Shown: piece after piece, positions 36,127 through 44,715 of the stretch
Position numbering within the stretch: position 1 is the first letter of the stretch
How the letters are laid out: each line of letters begins with the position of its first letter
DNA from: Pseudomonas sp. KU26590
GTDB taxonomy: Bacteria > Pseudomonadota > Gammaproteobacteria > Pseudomonadales > Pseudomonadaceae
Length of the DNA stretch: 64,000 nucleotides
Assembly (NCBI RefSeq): GCF_026153515.1
Contig: NZ_CP110644.1
Location: 4,555,501-4,619,500, forward strand
Direction: 5' to 3'
Notes under the pieces: model-generated
Database searches by the model: none
Seen by the model: the letters and a program-made list of their open reading frames with translations, nothing else
Told to the model about the DNA's origin: nothing
Made by a program: the position numbers and the translations under genes

Positions 36127-36651
36127 TCAAACCTGCGCCTTGAGCGCCTCAAGCGCAGGTTCGATCAATATGCCGAGTTCAACGCCGAGGGCCATGACCC
36201 GCTCGACGTCGGCGCCGTAGACCAGCACCGTTTGCAACACGTGGTCCAGCGGCTCGCTGACGTCCATCAGCACATACCCGCCCATGTCCTTGTTCATGCT
36301 GGAAAGCTGAACCTGAATGCGGTTAAGCGCCACCAGCGGCTCGGCTTTGACCAGTTGCTTGGGCTTGATGTTAAACGGCACGCTCGGACCGAACGACGCC
36401 ATGACCTCGGTGAGCAGGTCAGGGTAGGTATCGGCCTGGAGCAGCACGGTGTCGGGAAGGCTGCCGATGACTACCCACTCCCCCAACGGGATTGGAAAGG
36501 TGTCGTCGAAATTGATGTCGGGATTGGCGGTCAGGAACGCTTCGGGGTCGGCGTAAGCCTGGGCGGCCTCGTCGGCAATTTTTCCGATTTCTTCATCGCT
36601 CATGCAGCCGGAGCTGATCTTGCTGATGAATTCGATGAGTGAAGCTTTCAT
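36127..36651 (-). CDS. Conserved hypothetical acidic protein
   Basis: A 174-residue cytoplasmic protein. It has an N-terminal helical region (ISKISSGCMSDEEIGKIADE), a middle beta region (PLGEWVVIGSLPDTVLLQ) and a helical end (LEALKAQV). I could not assign a family. It is 67 bases downstream of the ankyrin gene on the same strand. Confidence 0.6.
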   Translation of the reverse strand: MKASLIEFISKISSGCMSDEEIGKIADEAAQAYADPEAFLTANPDINFDDTFPIPLGEWVVIGSLPDTVLLQADTYPDLLTEVMASFGPSVPFNIKPKQLVKAEPLVALNRIQVQLSSMNKDMGGYVLMDVSEPLDHVLQTVLVYGADVERVMALGVELGILIEPALEALKAQV

Positions 36652-36718
36652 GGCAGATCGTCCGAGGGCTGGAAAACAGGCGCGCAGGATAGCTGGAAAT
36701 GCTGCGCGCCTCTATCGC

Positions 36719-37255
36719 TTACGCCCCCAGACGGGTGAGCTGCTCGGCGGTCTCGGTCGCGCCCATGGTCTGCGCGGCCATCAGCGGCGTGACGCCCTTG
36801 GCATCCTGAATGTGGGGGTTGGCACCCTTGGAGATCAGGTAGTCGACGATCGCCGTACGGTTGAACATCGCCGCCATCATCAATGCCGTACGGCCATCAG
36901 CCGATGCGCCCTCGACCTCTGCGCCGCCTTCCACAAGGAGCTTCACGGTTTCCAGGTCGCCCTTGAAGGCAGCCCCAGCGATCGGACTCTGGCCATTGTC
37001 GTTGCGCAGTTCAGGGTCAGCCTTATGCTTGAGCAGCACCCGCACGGCGTCCTGATGACCGTGATAACTGGCCAGCATCAACAGCGTGTCGCCCTTGTGG
37101 TTGCGAAGGTTGGGGGTCAAGCCGTTTTCCAGCAGCCGGTCGAGCATCGGGGCATCGCCAGCACGGGCTCGGTCGAATACCTGCTCGGCAAATTCCAAGG
37201 CTTCATCGTCTGTCATGCGCGTGGCAGAACCGGGCGTGGCGGGGGCTTCAGACAT
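36719..37255 (-). CDS. Ankyrin repeat protein
   Basis: A 178-residue protein with four ankyrin repeats: about residues 54-85 (HKGDTLLMLASYHGHQDAV), 86-117 (DNGQSPIAGAAFKGDLETV), 118-149 (DGRTALMMAAMFNRTAIV) and 150-178 (AKGVTPLMAAQTMGATETA). No signal peptide. It is likely a cytoplasmic binding protein. The Gly-Asp-Thr start of each loop is conserved. Partner unknown. Confidence 0.85.
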   Translation of the reverse strand: MSEAPATPGSATRMTDDEALEFAEQVFDRARAGDAPMLDRLLENGLTPNLRNHKGDTLLMLASYHGHQDAVRVLLKHKADPELRNDNGQSPIAGAAFKGDLETVKLLVEGGAEVEGASADGRTALMMAAMFNRTAIVDYLISKGANPHIQDAKGVTPLMAAQTMGATETAEQLTRLGA

Positions 37256-37359
37256 TATGTAACTCCAGTAGCGCAGTGCAGTGCGCGGGATAAATCAAGG
37301 GATGCGGCGATCCAGGGGCCAGGCAATCTATGAGCCATGGATAAACCGTCTAGTTCCAC

Positions 37360-37542
37360 TCACGGCCACAACTCCGTTAGCGCACCGCAGAGGGCGCCGC
37401 CATATATGATGCCAGCGACCGCAACTGGCGCCTGACTACCGGCTTTAATGAGCCCGATAGGGTCGACCGACCGCCCGACGAGAAAATTTCGCAACAAAGG
37501 GAAATAAATCAGGGATGCCGCTGTCTCAGTTATGTCACGCAA
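37360..37542 (-). CDS. Possible 60-residue hydrophobic small protein
   Basis: A frame starting at TTG 37542 (RDITETAASLIYFPLLRN) with GAGGAG about 11 bases upstream, and a hydrophobic Gly-rich end (VAVAGIIYGGALCGALTEL). It could be a small membrane protein. The rare TTG start and lack of a known family keep this weak; a longer ATG-started form (37623, 87 residues) is less likely. Confidence 0.35.
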   Translation of the reverse strand: MRDITETAASLIYFPLLRNFLVGRSVDPIGLIKAGSQAPVAVAGIIYGGALCGALTELWP

Positions 37543-37695
37543 TGCGTGTCTCTCTCCTCTCAGCCCCCATCGCTTACTCCCCACTCCGGTAAATTGCAGG
37601 ACGCACGAGCGGCATTCATGCAAATTGCACGAGGCAGGATTTTTTAAAAATCCATAACCCCCTGATTTAATTGAAATTTATTTATCGCCAAAAGC

Positions 37696-37711
37696 TGGCA
37701 CAGTCACTGCA
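37696..37711 (+). promoter_or_regulatory. Candidate sigma-54 promoter (-24/-12) for the DUF3509 gene
   Basis: TGGCACAGTCACTGCA has GG (37697-37698) and GC (37709-37710) ten bases apart, the hallmark spacing, and TGGCAC at -24. The -12 element reads CTGCA rather than TTGCA. The expected start would be about 37722, some 37 bases before the ATG at 37759. Confidence 0.55.
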
Positions 37712-37758
37712 CTAGTTATTCCAAGCTTGTTATCCCATGAGCAATGGAGCCTCTAGAC

Positions 37759-38037
37759 ATGACTTTCATCCAAGAAAAATTCGCATCAGTATTTTCCGAT
37801 TTCGAAGTCACCACCCAACCGCGTCCGGACGGTGGCGTTCTGTTGACTCTGCGCAATGAAGAAGGCACCAACATCCGCCGCTGCGTGTCTTACGCCCAAC
37901 TGCACACGCCAGTGCAACTGGAATGGGTAATCAGCGCGATTCGTCGCGACCTGGCCGCACAAGCCAGCGAGCTGCCCGCTATCTCGATGTTGCAGAGCCA
38001 GCACCGTTTTGATTTGCCTACTTATCACACCCGATAA
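37759..38037 (+). CDS. DUF3509 family small protein
   Basis: A 92-residue protein, MTFIQEKFASVFSDFEVTTQ..., with TVSYAQLHTP-like SYAQLHTPVQLEW and AIRRDLA. This matches a pseudomonad family that I recall as DUF3509; function unknown. ATG at 37759 is preceded by GGAG at 37746. Upstream lies an AT-rich region with a sigma-54-like site; a strong terminator follows at 38110. The compact monocistronic layout suggests a regulated stand-alone gene. Confidence 0.75.
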   Translation: MTFIQEKFASVFSDFEVTTQPRPDGGVLLTLRNEEGTNIRRCVSYAQLHTPVQLEWVISAIRRDLAAQASELPAISMLQSQHRFDLPTYHTR

Positions 38038-38106
38038 GTACCAGGCCGGAACATAGCGTTCCGGCAGCAGCACGTTTCACTCTCATCGAAGCATCCCTTG
38101 TAGATT

Positions 38107-38141
38107 CCCGCGATAGTTGATGCTATCGCGGTTTTTTTTGG
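38107..38141 (+). terminator. Terminator of the DUF3509 gene
   Basis: CCGCGATAG and CTATCGCGG form a 9-bp stem around TTGATG, followed by TTTTTTTT. Confidence 0.95.
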
Positions 38142-38192
38142 GCTTTTTTCCGAGGGGTTCACGGCGGGCGCTGGCCACCCCGGAGCCTCTGT

Positions 38193-38909
38193 CTACTGGA
38201 TGATCCCCCGACACAACGCCTCGCCCACTGCCTGCGCGCGATTGGTCACCCCGAGCTTGGCGTAGATGCTCTTGAAGTGATGCTTGACGGTCGCCTCAGA
38301 GACTTCTTTTATCAGCCCGATTTCCCAGGCCGTCTTGCCTTCCCGTGCCCATTTGAGAATTTCGAGCTCCTTGGGCGACAGCGCACGCGTCTGCAGTTGA
38401 CGCCCCTTCCCCGCCACGTGAAGCATCGGCACCAGACTCGTCAGCAGGTAACGATCATTGTGGGTCAGCGGGCGCTCCATGCCATTGAGGGTGCAAACGG
38501 TGATGACACCCTGATTGGCCCGCGTCTGGCTGCTGTACCCGTAGGAAAAGGCCGGTAGCAGGTCGCAATCCTCCACCGCAGCCATATAGGCGGGAGATGG
38601 CGGGTAGGTCTTGAAGGCCTCTTCCCAATTCAGAAAGCCCATGGTGTGGCGGTAGCAGCGGATGACCGGGTCCTCGATCATCAGGCGTCCCTGGCAATAA
38701 AGGTCCTTCCAGTAGCTGTCGACGTTCGACGTGATGCAACTGAGCAGCACGCCATTTCGGTACTGATAAAGCATGGCCCTTTCGCTGCGGCATTCAGCCC
38801 TTAGCCAGTCAAGTGCGTTGGCGATGGCCGCATCGCCATCCTGTTCAGTGATGCTGCTGACCATCTGTTGTATCAACGGACTCAGCGTCCCTGTCTGCGC
38901 GTTTTTCAT
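38193..38909 (-). CDS. LuxR-type regulator with a canonical autoinducer-binding domain (LuxR solo)
   Basis: A 238-residue protein. The N-terminal autoinducer-binding domain has W67, Y71, D80, P81 and W95, with exactly the spacings of TraR W57, Y61, D70, P71 and W85, the residues that contact acyl-homoserine lactones. The C-terminal LuxR HTH is LSPKELEILKWAREGKTAWE then VSEATVKHHFKSIYAKLGV. No luxI-type synthase gene is next to it or elsewhere in the window, so it is a LuxR solo, perhaps sensing AHLs made by other bacteria or by a distant synthase. Confidence 0.87.
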   Translation of the reverse strand: MKNAQTGTLSPLIQQMVSSITEQDGDAAIANALDWLRAECRSERAMLYQYRNGVLLSCITSNVDSYWKDLYCQGRLMIEDPVIRCYRHTMGFLNWEEAFKTYPPSPAYMAAVEDCDLLPAFSYGYSSQTRANQGVITVCTLNGMERPLTHNDRYLLTSLVPMLHVAGKGRQLQTRALSPKELEILKWAREGKTAWEIGLIKEVSEATVKHHFKSIYAKLGVTNRAQAVGEALCRGIIQ

Positions 38910-39175
38910 GTTCCCTCCCGTTTAAAACCATCAAATGCGCGGCCCTGATACCCATTGGTTTTTTTATGCATGGCAGCTGAAAACGGCGTCAGGTGCTGTC
39001 GTCAACACGACCGCACGAGGCGCATTCAAAAGCTGTCAGGGTCCGACAGGCGAAGGGTTACACAGTCGAGGAGGGTTAAACACAGCGTCGAAAACAAACA
39101 GGCATGCCTGACCGAGAAACAAGCAACTTCCCACAAACGAACAAAAACCAACTTACATTTTTCCGCATTTGGATA

Positions 39176-39208
39176 CAAAAACGGCCAATGTCAGAGACAT
39201 CGGCCGTC
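39176..39208 (-). terminator. Terminator of the mtn operon
   Basis: On the minus strand ACGGCCGATGTC pairs with GACATTGGCCGT around TCT, followed by TTTTGT. It lies 22 bases after the mtnC stop. Confidence 0.9.
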
Positions 39209-39230
39209 GGTTTTCAGCACGCCTGGATCG

Positions 39231-39914
39231 TCAGAAAGCGCTGGGGTCGATCGCCGTAAAGCTGCTGACGTTGACGTGCCCCTCCAGTGCTCCGCCATCG
39301 CGCGCCAGTGCGCAGGTGGCCATGCCGGCCCGTTGCGCCGCATCGAGTTCTTCGACGATATCGGACAGGAACAGAATCGCCTCCGCCGGCTGCCCGATGC
39401 TCGACGCAATTGATCGATAGGACGCCTCCTCGCGCTTCGGCCCGGAGGTGGTGTCGAAGTAGCCGCTGAACAGCCCGGACAGATCGCCCGCCTCGGAGCA
39501 ACCAAAGATCAACTTCTGCGCCTGGATCGAGCCCGAGGAATAGACATAAAGCGCGTAACCCGCCTGATGCCAGTTTTTGAGCGCTTCAACGGCATCCGGG
39601 TAGACATGCCCCTTGAGCTGACCGGCCTGATAACCCTGCTGCCAGACCATGCCTTGCAAAGCTTTCAGCGGCGTGGCTTTGCGGTCTTCGGCGATCCATT
39701 GCAAGAGGATCTCGATCACGCGATCGACACCCGCGTCAGGTTCGGCGCTGTCGTTGCGCACGGTCTGCAACTGCGCGGCCACGTCGGGTTCGCCGGCATG
39801 CCCGCGAACGAACTCGGGCAGATGCTGTTTGGCGTAAGGAAAGAGCACGTCGAAGACGAAGCTCACCGCGCTGGTGGTGCCTTCGATGTCGGTCAGGATC
39901 GCTTTGATGGTCAT
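39231..39914 (-). CDS. mtnC: Acireductone synthase (enolase-phosphatase E1)
   Basis: A 227-residue HAD-family protein with the start [20 protein letters not shown], in which D9-x-E-x-T is the HAD motif of MtnC, and [14 protein letters not shown] and [14 protein letters not shown] as the later HAD motifs. It turns 2,3-diketo-5-methylthiopentyl-1-phosphate into acireductone in methionine salvage. It is the last gene of the cluster, 6 bases after mtnD. Confidence 0.95.
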   Translation of the reverse strand: MTIKAILTDIEGTTSAVSFVFDVLFPYAKQHLPEFVRGHAGEPDVAAQLQTVRNDSAEPDAGVDRVIEILLQWIAEDRKATPLKALQGMVWQQGYQAGQLKGHVYPDAVEALKNWHQAGYALYVYSSGSIQAQKLIFGCSEAGDLSGLFSGYFDTTSGPKREEASYRSIASSIGQPAEAILFLSDIVEELDAAQRAGMATCALARDGGALEGHVNVSSFTAIDPSAF

Positions 39915-39920
39915 GATTAA

Positions 39921-40466
39921 TCAGTCCTCCAGACGCGGGAACTGGCTGGCGATGCTCTCGCCGGTGAACTTGGCGACCCAGCCATCCGGGTTATTGAACA
40001 GGCGAATGGCGACGAAATGCGGATGTTCGCCCATGTCGAACCAGTGTCGGGTGCCGGCCGGAACGGAGATCAGGTCGTTTTTCTCGCAAAGCACGGCGTA
40101 GACGAAGTCGTCGATGTGCAGGGTAAACAGGCCACGGCCGGCGACAAAGAAACGCACTTCATCCTCGCCATGCTGATGCTCCTCAAGGAACTTGGCGCGC
40201 AGCTCGGCCTTCTGCGGGTGATCGCTATTCAGGCTGATCACATCGACGGTGACGTAACCACGCTCGGTCATCAGCTTGTCGATCTGGGTGCGGTAGGCCG
40301 CGATGACCTCCTCCTGACTGGCGCCGGGGGTGATTGGCGTTGCCGCCTGCCAGCGGTCGAACGCCACGCCGTGCTCGGCCAGGGTCGAGGCAATGTCTTC
40401 CAGGTGCGTCAGGACCTTGTTGGGCAGCTCGGGGGATGACACGTGATAAACGGACAGACTGCTCAT
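39921..40466 (-). CDS. mtnD: Acireductone dioxygenase
   Basis: A 181-residue cupin. The metal ligands are seen in EEHQHGEDEVRFF (His, His, Glu) and in AGTRHWFD (His), the standard ARD set. With Fe it makes the methionine keto-acid; with Ni it makes other products. It lies 109 bases downstream of mtnB and 6 bases upstream of mtnC. Length is typical. Confidence 0.95.
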   Translation of the reverse strand: MSSLSVYHVSSPELPNKVLTHLEDIASTLAEHGVAFDRWQAATPITPGASQEEVIAAYRTQIDKLMTERGYVTVDVISLNSDHPQKAELRAKFLEEHQHGEDEVRFFVAGRGLFTLHIDDFVYAVLCEKNDLISVPAGTRHWFDMGEHPHFVAIRLFNNPDGWVAKFTGESIASQFPRLED

Positions 40467-40575
40467 TTCGGGGCTTCCTCGGTTCGGTCCGCGTCTCTCG
40501 GCTCTGGGGCCGATCCGACGCGTTGATTCAGGCAGTGGGAACGCTGGAGTGCATGATCGTTGCGTAGATCAGGGA

Positions 40576-41190
40576 TCAGCGGTTGAGCACGGACAGCGTC
40601 TTGAGCTCGCATTCGAACAAGAATTCGAAGGCTTCGATCTGGCGCAAGGCGTCGCTCATCTTCGCGCCCCAGGTGTACAAACCATGACCGCGAATCAGAT
40701 AGCCGGCGCAGTCAGGGTGTTGATCCAGCCAGGGCTGAACCTTGCCTGCGAGCCGGGCGATGTCCTGATCGTTGTCGAAAATCGGCACCACCACGGTTGA
40801 TTCATGGGTGGAAACGCCACTAAAGGCCTTTTGCAGCTCGTAGTCCTCGAACACCAGATGATCACCGGCCGTGAGCCGGGACAGCACGGTGGCGTTGACC
40901 GAGTGGGTGTGCAGCACGGCACCCACCGCCGGCTTGAAGCTATATAGCTGGGTGTGCAGCAGGGTTTCAGCCGACGGCTTTTTGCCCGGTTCCAGGCTGT
41001 TGCCGGCAAGGTCGGTGGCCAGCACGTCGTCCATGCCCAACTGACCCTTGTGCTTTCCGGAGACGGTCAGCAACGCTTCGGTCGGCGACAGGCGCACGGA
41101 ATAATTGCTGCTGGTGGCGGGCGACCAGCCCCGGGCGTACAGAAACTGCCCCGCTTCGATGATTTCCCGAGCCAGTGCTTCGCGACTCAT
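40576..41190 (-). CDS. mtnB: Methylthioribulose-1-phosphate dehydratase
   Basis: A 204-residue class II aldolase-fold protein with zinc His residues in LHTHSVNATVL and RGHGLYTWG, and the N-terminal ARGWSPATSSNYSVRL typical of MtnB. It dehydrates MTRu-1-P to the diketone used by MtnC. ATG at 41190 follows GAGGAGCGCGT; it overlaps the MFS gene stop by 4 bases, so expression is coupled. Confidence 0.94.
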   Translation of the reverse strand: MSREALAREIIEAGQFLYARGWSPATSSNYSVRLSPTEALLTVSGKHKGQLGMDDVLATDLAGNSLEPGKKPSAETLLHTQLYSFKPAVGAVLHTHSVNATVLSRLTAGDHLVFEDYELQKAFSGVSTHESTVVVPIFDNDQDIARLAGKVQPWLDQHPDCAGYLIRGHGLYTWGAKMSDALRQIEAFEFLFECELKTLSVLNR

Positions 41191-42335
41191 ACGCGCTCCT
41201 CTTTCATACATGTGGCGGTCAGAACAGCAGCGGCCACGGCCGCCAGACTCGCAATGGCAAAGGTCCAGCTGGCGCCCAGCGCGTTCCAGCTGTACCCGGA
41301 ATACAAAGCGCCCATCGCCCCGCCGGTGCCGGAAAGGGCGGCGTACAACGCCTGACCCTGACCTTGCTGGCGCGGCCCGAAGCTGCGTTGCACGAAATGC
41401 ACGGCCGAGGCATGAAAACTGCCGAACGTGGCCGCGTGCATCAGTTGGGCGACGATCAGAATGGCCAGATGATCGGCCAGATTACCCAGCAAAAGCCAGC
41501 GCAATGCGGCGATCACGAAGCTGGTGATCAGCACCTGACGGACACTGAACCGCTGAAGCACACGGCTCATCACCATGAACATCAACACTTCAGCAATCAC
41601 CCCCAGCGCCCACAGCAGGCCAATGATGCCGCGGGTGTAACCCAGGTGTTCCAGGTGCAGCGTGAGAAAGGTGTTATACGGCCCGTGGCTCAGCTGTATC
41701 AGAGCGACGCTGATGTAAAACGCCATTACGCCCGGCCTGATCAGTTGCCTGAGAAACCCTTCGCCCGCAACCCGCACGCTCGAGACCACCGGCTGGGCAT
41801 TCGGTACCCACCAACTGCTCGCGACAATGCCGATCAGAATGACCAGCAGCAGTTGCGGGTAGTAATGCAGGCTGAACCACTCCAGCATCCGGCCGAGCAC
41901 GACCACCGAAAGGATGAAGCCGATCGATCCCCACAGCCGGATCTGGCTGTAGCGTGAAGTCTGGCCTTGCAAATGCGTCAGCGTGATGACTTCGAATTGC
42001 GGCAGCACGGCGTGCCAGAAAAACGCATAGAGGGCCATGACCATCGCCAGCCAGGCGTAGGACGTGTCAACAAGAATCAGGCTGAAACAGGCCAGTCCGC
42101 AGAGGGCGCCGAAGCGCACGATGGTCAGACGTCGGCCGCTGTAATCGCCGAGCCAGCCCCACACGTTGGGCGCGACGCAACGCATCAGCATCGGGATCGC
42201 CACCAGCTCGCCGATGCGCGCGGCGGAAAACCCCAGATGGCTGAAGTACAGCGCCATATACGGCGCCGTGGCCCCAAGCAGGGCGAAATAGAAGAGGTAG
42301 AAGCTGGCGAGCCGCCAGTAAGGAAGCGCCGCCAC
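41187..42335 (-). CDS. MFS transporter of the methionine-salvage cluster (HcaT-like)
   Basis: A 382-residue transporter with twelve hydrophobic segments (LASFYLFYFALLGATAPYMA onward), resembling the 3-phenylpropionate transporter HcaT group (PA1682-like by position in P. aeruginosa). It overlaps mtnB and lies 37 bases downstream of aroC. The link to mtnB suggests uptake of a sulfur compound or export of a salvage by-product; substrate unproven. Confidence 0.83.
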   Translation of the reverse strand: MAALPYWRLASFYLFYFALLGATAPYMALYFSHLGFSAARIGELVAIPMLMRCVAPNVWGWLGDYSGRRLTIVRFGALCGLACFSLILVDTSYAWLAMVMALYAFFWHAVLPQFEVITLTHLQGQTSRYSQIRLWGSIGFILSVVVLGRMLEWFSLHYYPQLLLVILIGIVASSWWVPNAQPVVSSVRVAGEGFLRQLIRPGVMAFYISVALIQLSHGPYNTFLTLHLEHLGYTRGIIGLLWALGVIAEVLMFMVMSRVLQRFSVRQVLITSFVIAALRWLLLGNLADHLAILIVAQLMHAATFGSFHASAVHFVQRSFGPRQQGQGQALYAALSGTGGAMGALYSGYSWNALGASWTFAIASLAAVAAAVLTATCMKEERV

Positions 42336-42372
42336 GCTCAGATGACCGCGGCGGCGACGCGCGGCTCAGGCA

Positions 42373-43464
42373 TTACAGCTGACCCAGAATCGGCGTCGTG
42401 ACGCGCACGTCAGCGTTTTGCCCGCGATGGCGCAGCAAGTGGTCGACCAGCACGATAGCCATCATCGCTTCGGCGATGGGCGTGGCGCGGATGCCCACGC
42501 ACGGGTCGTGGCGGCCCTTGGTGATGACCTCAACGGAGTTGCCATCGACGTCGATCGAATGCCCCGGCGTGGTGATGCTGGAAGTCGCCTTGAGCGCCAG
42601 GTGCGCAACGATTGGCTGGCCGGACGAAATGCCGCCGAGGATGCCGCCGGCGTTGTTCGACAGAAAACCTTCGGGGCTCATCTCATCGCGGTGCTCGGTG
42701 CCGCGTTGGGCAACGCAGGCAAAGCCGGCGCCGATCTCGACGCCTTTGACCGCGTTGATGCTCATCAGCGCGTGGGCGAGTTCAGCATCGAGACGGTCGA
42801 AAATCGGCTCGCCCAGGCCCGGCATCACGCCTTCGGCCACGACCGTGATCTTCGCGCCCACAGAATCCTGATCGCGACGCAGCTGATCCATGTACGCTTC
42901 CAGCTCCGGCACCTTGCTCGGGTCGGGGCTGAAGAACGCGTTGTCTTCCACGGAATCCCAGGTCTTGAACGGGATTTCGATCGGGCCGAGCTGGCTCATG
43001 TAGCCGCGAACGGTAATGCCCTGGGTGGCGAGAAACTTCTTGGCGATGGCCCCGGCGGCGACGCGCATGGCGGTCTCTCGCGCAGAGCTGCGACCGCCGC
43101 CACGGTAATCGCGGATGCCGTATTTGTGGTGGTAGGTGTAATCGGCGTGGGCGGGGCGGAACAGGTCTTTGATCGCCGAATAGTCCTTGGACTTCTGATC
43201 GGTGTTGCGGATCAGCAGGCCGATCGAGGCGCCGGTGGTCTTGCCTTCGAAGACGCCGGACAGGATCTCGACCTCGTCGGGCTCCTGACGCTGGGTGGTG
43301 TGGCGGCTGGTCCCGGGCTTGCGGCGGTCGAGGTCACGCTGCAGGTCTTCCAGCGACAGCTCGATGCCGGGCGGGCAGCCGTCAACGATGGCAACCAGTG
43401 CCGGACCGTGGCTTTCGCCGGCAGTGGTGACAGTGAACAGCTTGCCGTAGGTATTGCCGGACAT
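42373..43464 (-). CDS. aroC: Chorismate synthase
   Basis: A 363-residue AroC. It has [20 protein letters not shown], then [17 protein letters not shown] and [21 protein letters not shown], all family signatures. It makes chorismate from EPSP using reduced FMN. ATG at 43464 fits the family start (the frame opens at 43488). It is the first gene of a same-strand run aroC-MFS-mtnB-mtnD-mtnC. Confidence 0.96.
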   Translation of the reverse strand: MSGNTYGKLFTVTTAGESHGPALVAIVDGCPPGIELSLEDLQRDLDRRKPGTSRHTTQRQEPDEVEILSGVFEGKTTGASIGLLIRNTDQKSKDYSAIKDLFRPAHADYTYHHKYGIRDYRGGGRSSARETAMRVAAGAIAKKFLATQGITVRGYMSQLGPIEIPFKTWDSVEDNAFFSPDPSKVPELEAYMDQLRRDQDSVGAKITVVAEGVMPGLGEPIFDRLDAELAHALMSINAVKGVEIGAGFACVAQRGTEHRDEMSPEGFLSNNAGGILGGISSGQPIVAHLALKATSSITTPGHSIDVDGNSVEVITKGRHDPCVGIRATPIAEAMMAIVLVDHLLRHRGQNADVRVTTPILGQL

Positions 43465-43591
43465 GCGGGAGGCTCCGAAGACGTTCAAAAACTCAAGCGC
43501 GCCAGTATACGCAGGCTTATGGCGCAGTTCATCCTCGAACCTTATTCATTTGCCCGCGTCCAATTGACACTTTATTGATGATGGTCCTGCA

Positions 43592-44587
43592 ATGCTAAGC
43601 GCCTTACCCCTGATTCGCGGCTTCTGGCCGCTGCGAGCGATCATCTTGAGCCTGACCCTGCTGTCATCCATCGCCCACGCCGGAACGCCCGTCGTGCTGC
43701 AGCGCCCCATCAGCCTGGACACCGGCACCGGCGAGCTGTTCGGCACGCTGCTGCTGCCCAAATCGGCGAAACCCGTGCCGGTGGTGTTGATCATCGCGGG
43801 CTCGGGGCCGACCGACCGTGACGGCAATAACTCCGACGGCGGACGCAACGACAGCATGAAGCGTCTGGCGCTGATCCTCGCCAAGCACCATATCGCCAGC
43901 GTGCGTTACGACAAGCGCGGCGTTGCCGCCAGTCGCCCTGCCACCCCGGACGAGCGCGATCTGAGCATCGAGAAGTACGTCGACGACGCGGTCGCCTGGG
44001 CGGCCAAGCTCAAAACCGACTCGCGCCTGGGGCCTCTGATTCTGATGGGCCACAGTGAAGGCGCGCTGGTCGCCACCCTGGCGGCAGAACGTGCGGGCGC
44101 CGTGGCGTTGATCTCCGTAGCCGGTACCGGTCGGCCGGTGGATCAAGTGGTCCGCGAGCAACTGCAGGATCGCCTCCCTCCTCCGCTGCTGGCGCGCAGT
44201 GAGCAACTGATCGAGGAGATCAAGGCCGGCAAGACTGACAACGACGTGCCAGAGCCCCTTCAGGTGGTGTTTCGCCCAAGCGTGCAGCCTTACCTGATTT
44301 CCCTGTTCCGGCAGAACCCGACGGCGGCGTTCGGGCAGCTGAAAATCCCGACGCTGATCATTCAGGGGCGCAACGACATGCAAGTGGGCGTGGGCGACGC
44401 CGAGCTGCTGCACAAGGCCAAACCCGACTCGCAACTGGCGATCATCGACGGCATGAACCACGTGCTGCGCATCGTTCCGATGGACATCAAGCGGCAGTTG
44501 GCGTCCTACAAAGATCCCCAGTTGCCGTTGGCCAGCGAAGTGACCGATCGCATTCTGAAATTTCTCGACTCGGTACCGGCCGCCTGA
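43592..44587 (+). CDS. Secreted alpha/beta hydrolase
   Basis: A 331-residue protein with a signal peptide (about 1-30, ending IAHA) followed by an alpha/beta hydrolase fold: GSGPTDRDGNNSD (oxyanion region), the nucleophile elbow LMGHSEGALVAT, an acid in IIQGRNDMQV and the His in DGMNHVLR. Likely a periplasmic esterase or peptidase-like enzyme; substrate unknown. Divergent from aroC. PA1680 is a probable homologue by position. Confidence 0.85.
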   Translation: MLSALPLIRGFWPLRAIILSLTLLSSIAHAGTPVVLQRPISLDTGTGELFGTLLLPKSAKPVPVVLIIAGSGPTDRDGNNSDGGRNDSMKRLALILAKHHIASVRYDKRGVAASRPATPDERDLSIEKYVDDAVAWAAKLKTDSRLGPLILMGHSEGALVATLAAERAGAVALISVAGTGRPVDQVVREQLQDRLPPPLLARSEQLIEEIKAGKTDNDVPEPLQVVFRPSVQPYLISLFRQNPTAAFGQLKIPTLIIQGRNDMQVGVGDAELLHKAKPDSQLAIIDGMNHVLRIVPMDIKRQLASYKDPQLPLASEVTDRILKFLDSVPAA

Positions 44588-44715
44588 GGCGGGTGCTTTT
44601 CGACGCGCGAGTCGACGCACGATCCTTTAGCTTCGTCAGAAACGGCCGATAGCTGTCTGCTGGCATCGTGTGCCGGTGCCATGTGCCGGGCAATGTCGAT
44701 AACAGGATCGCCGTG

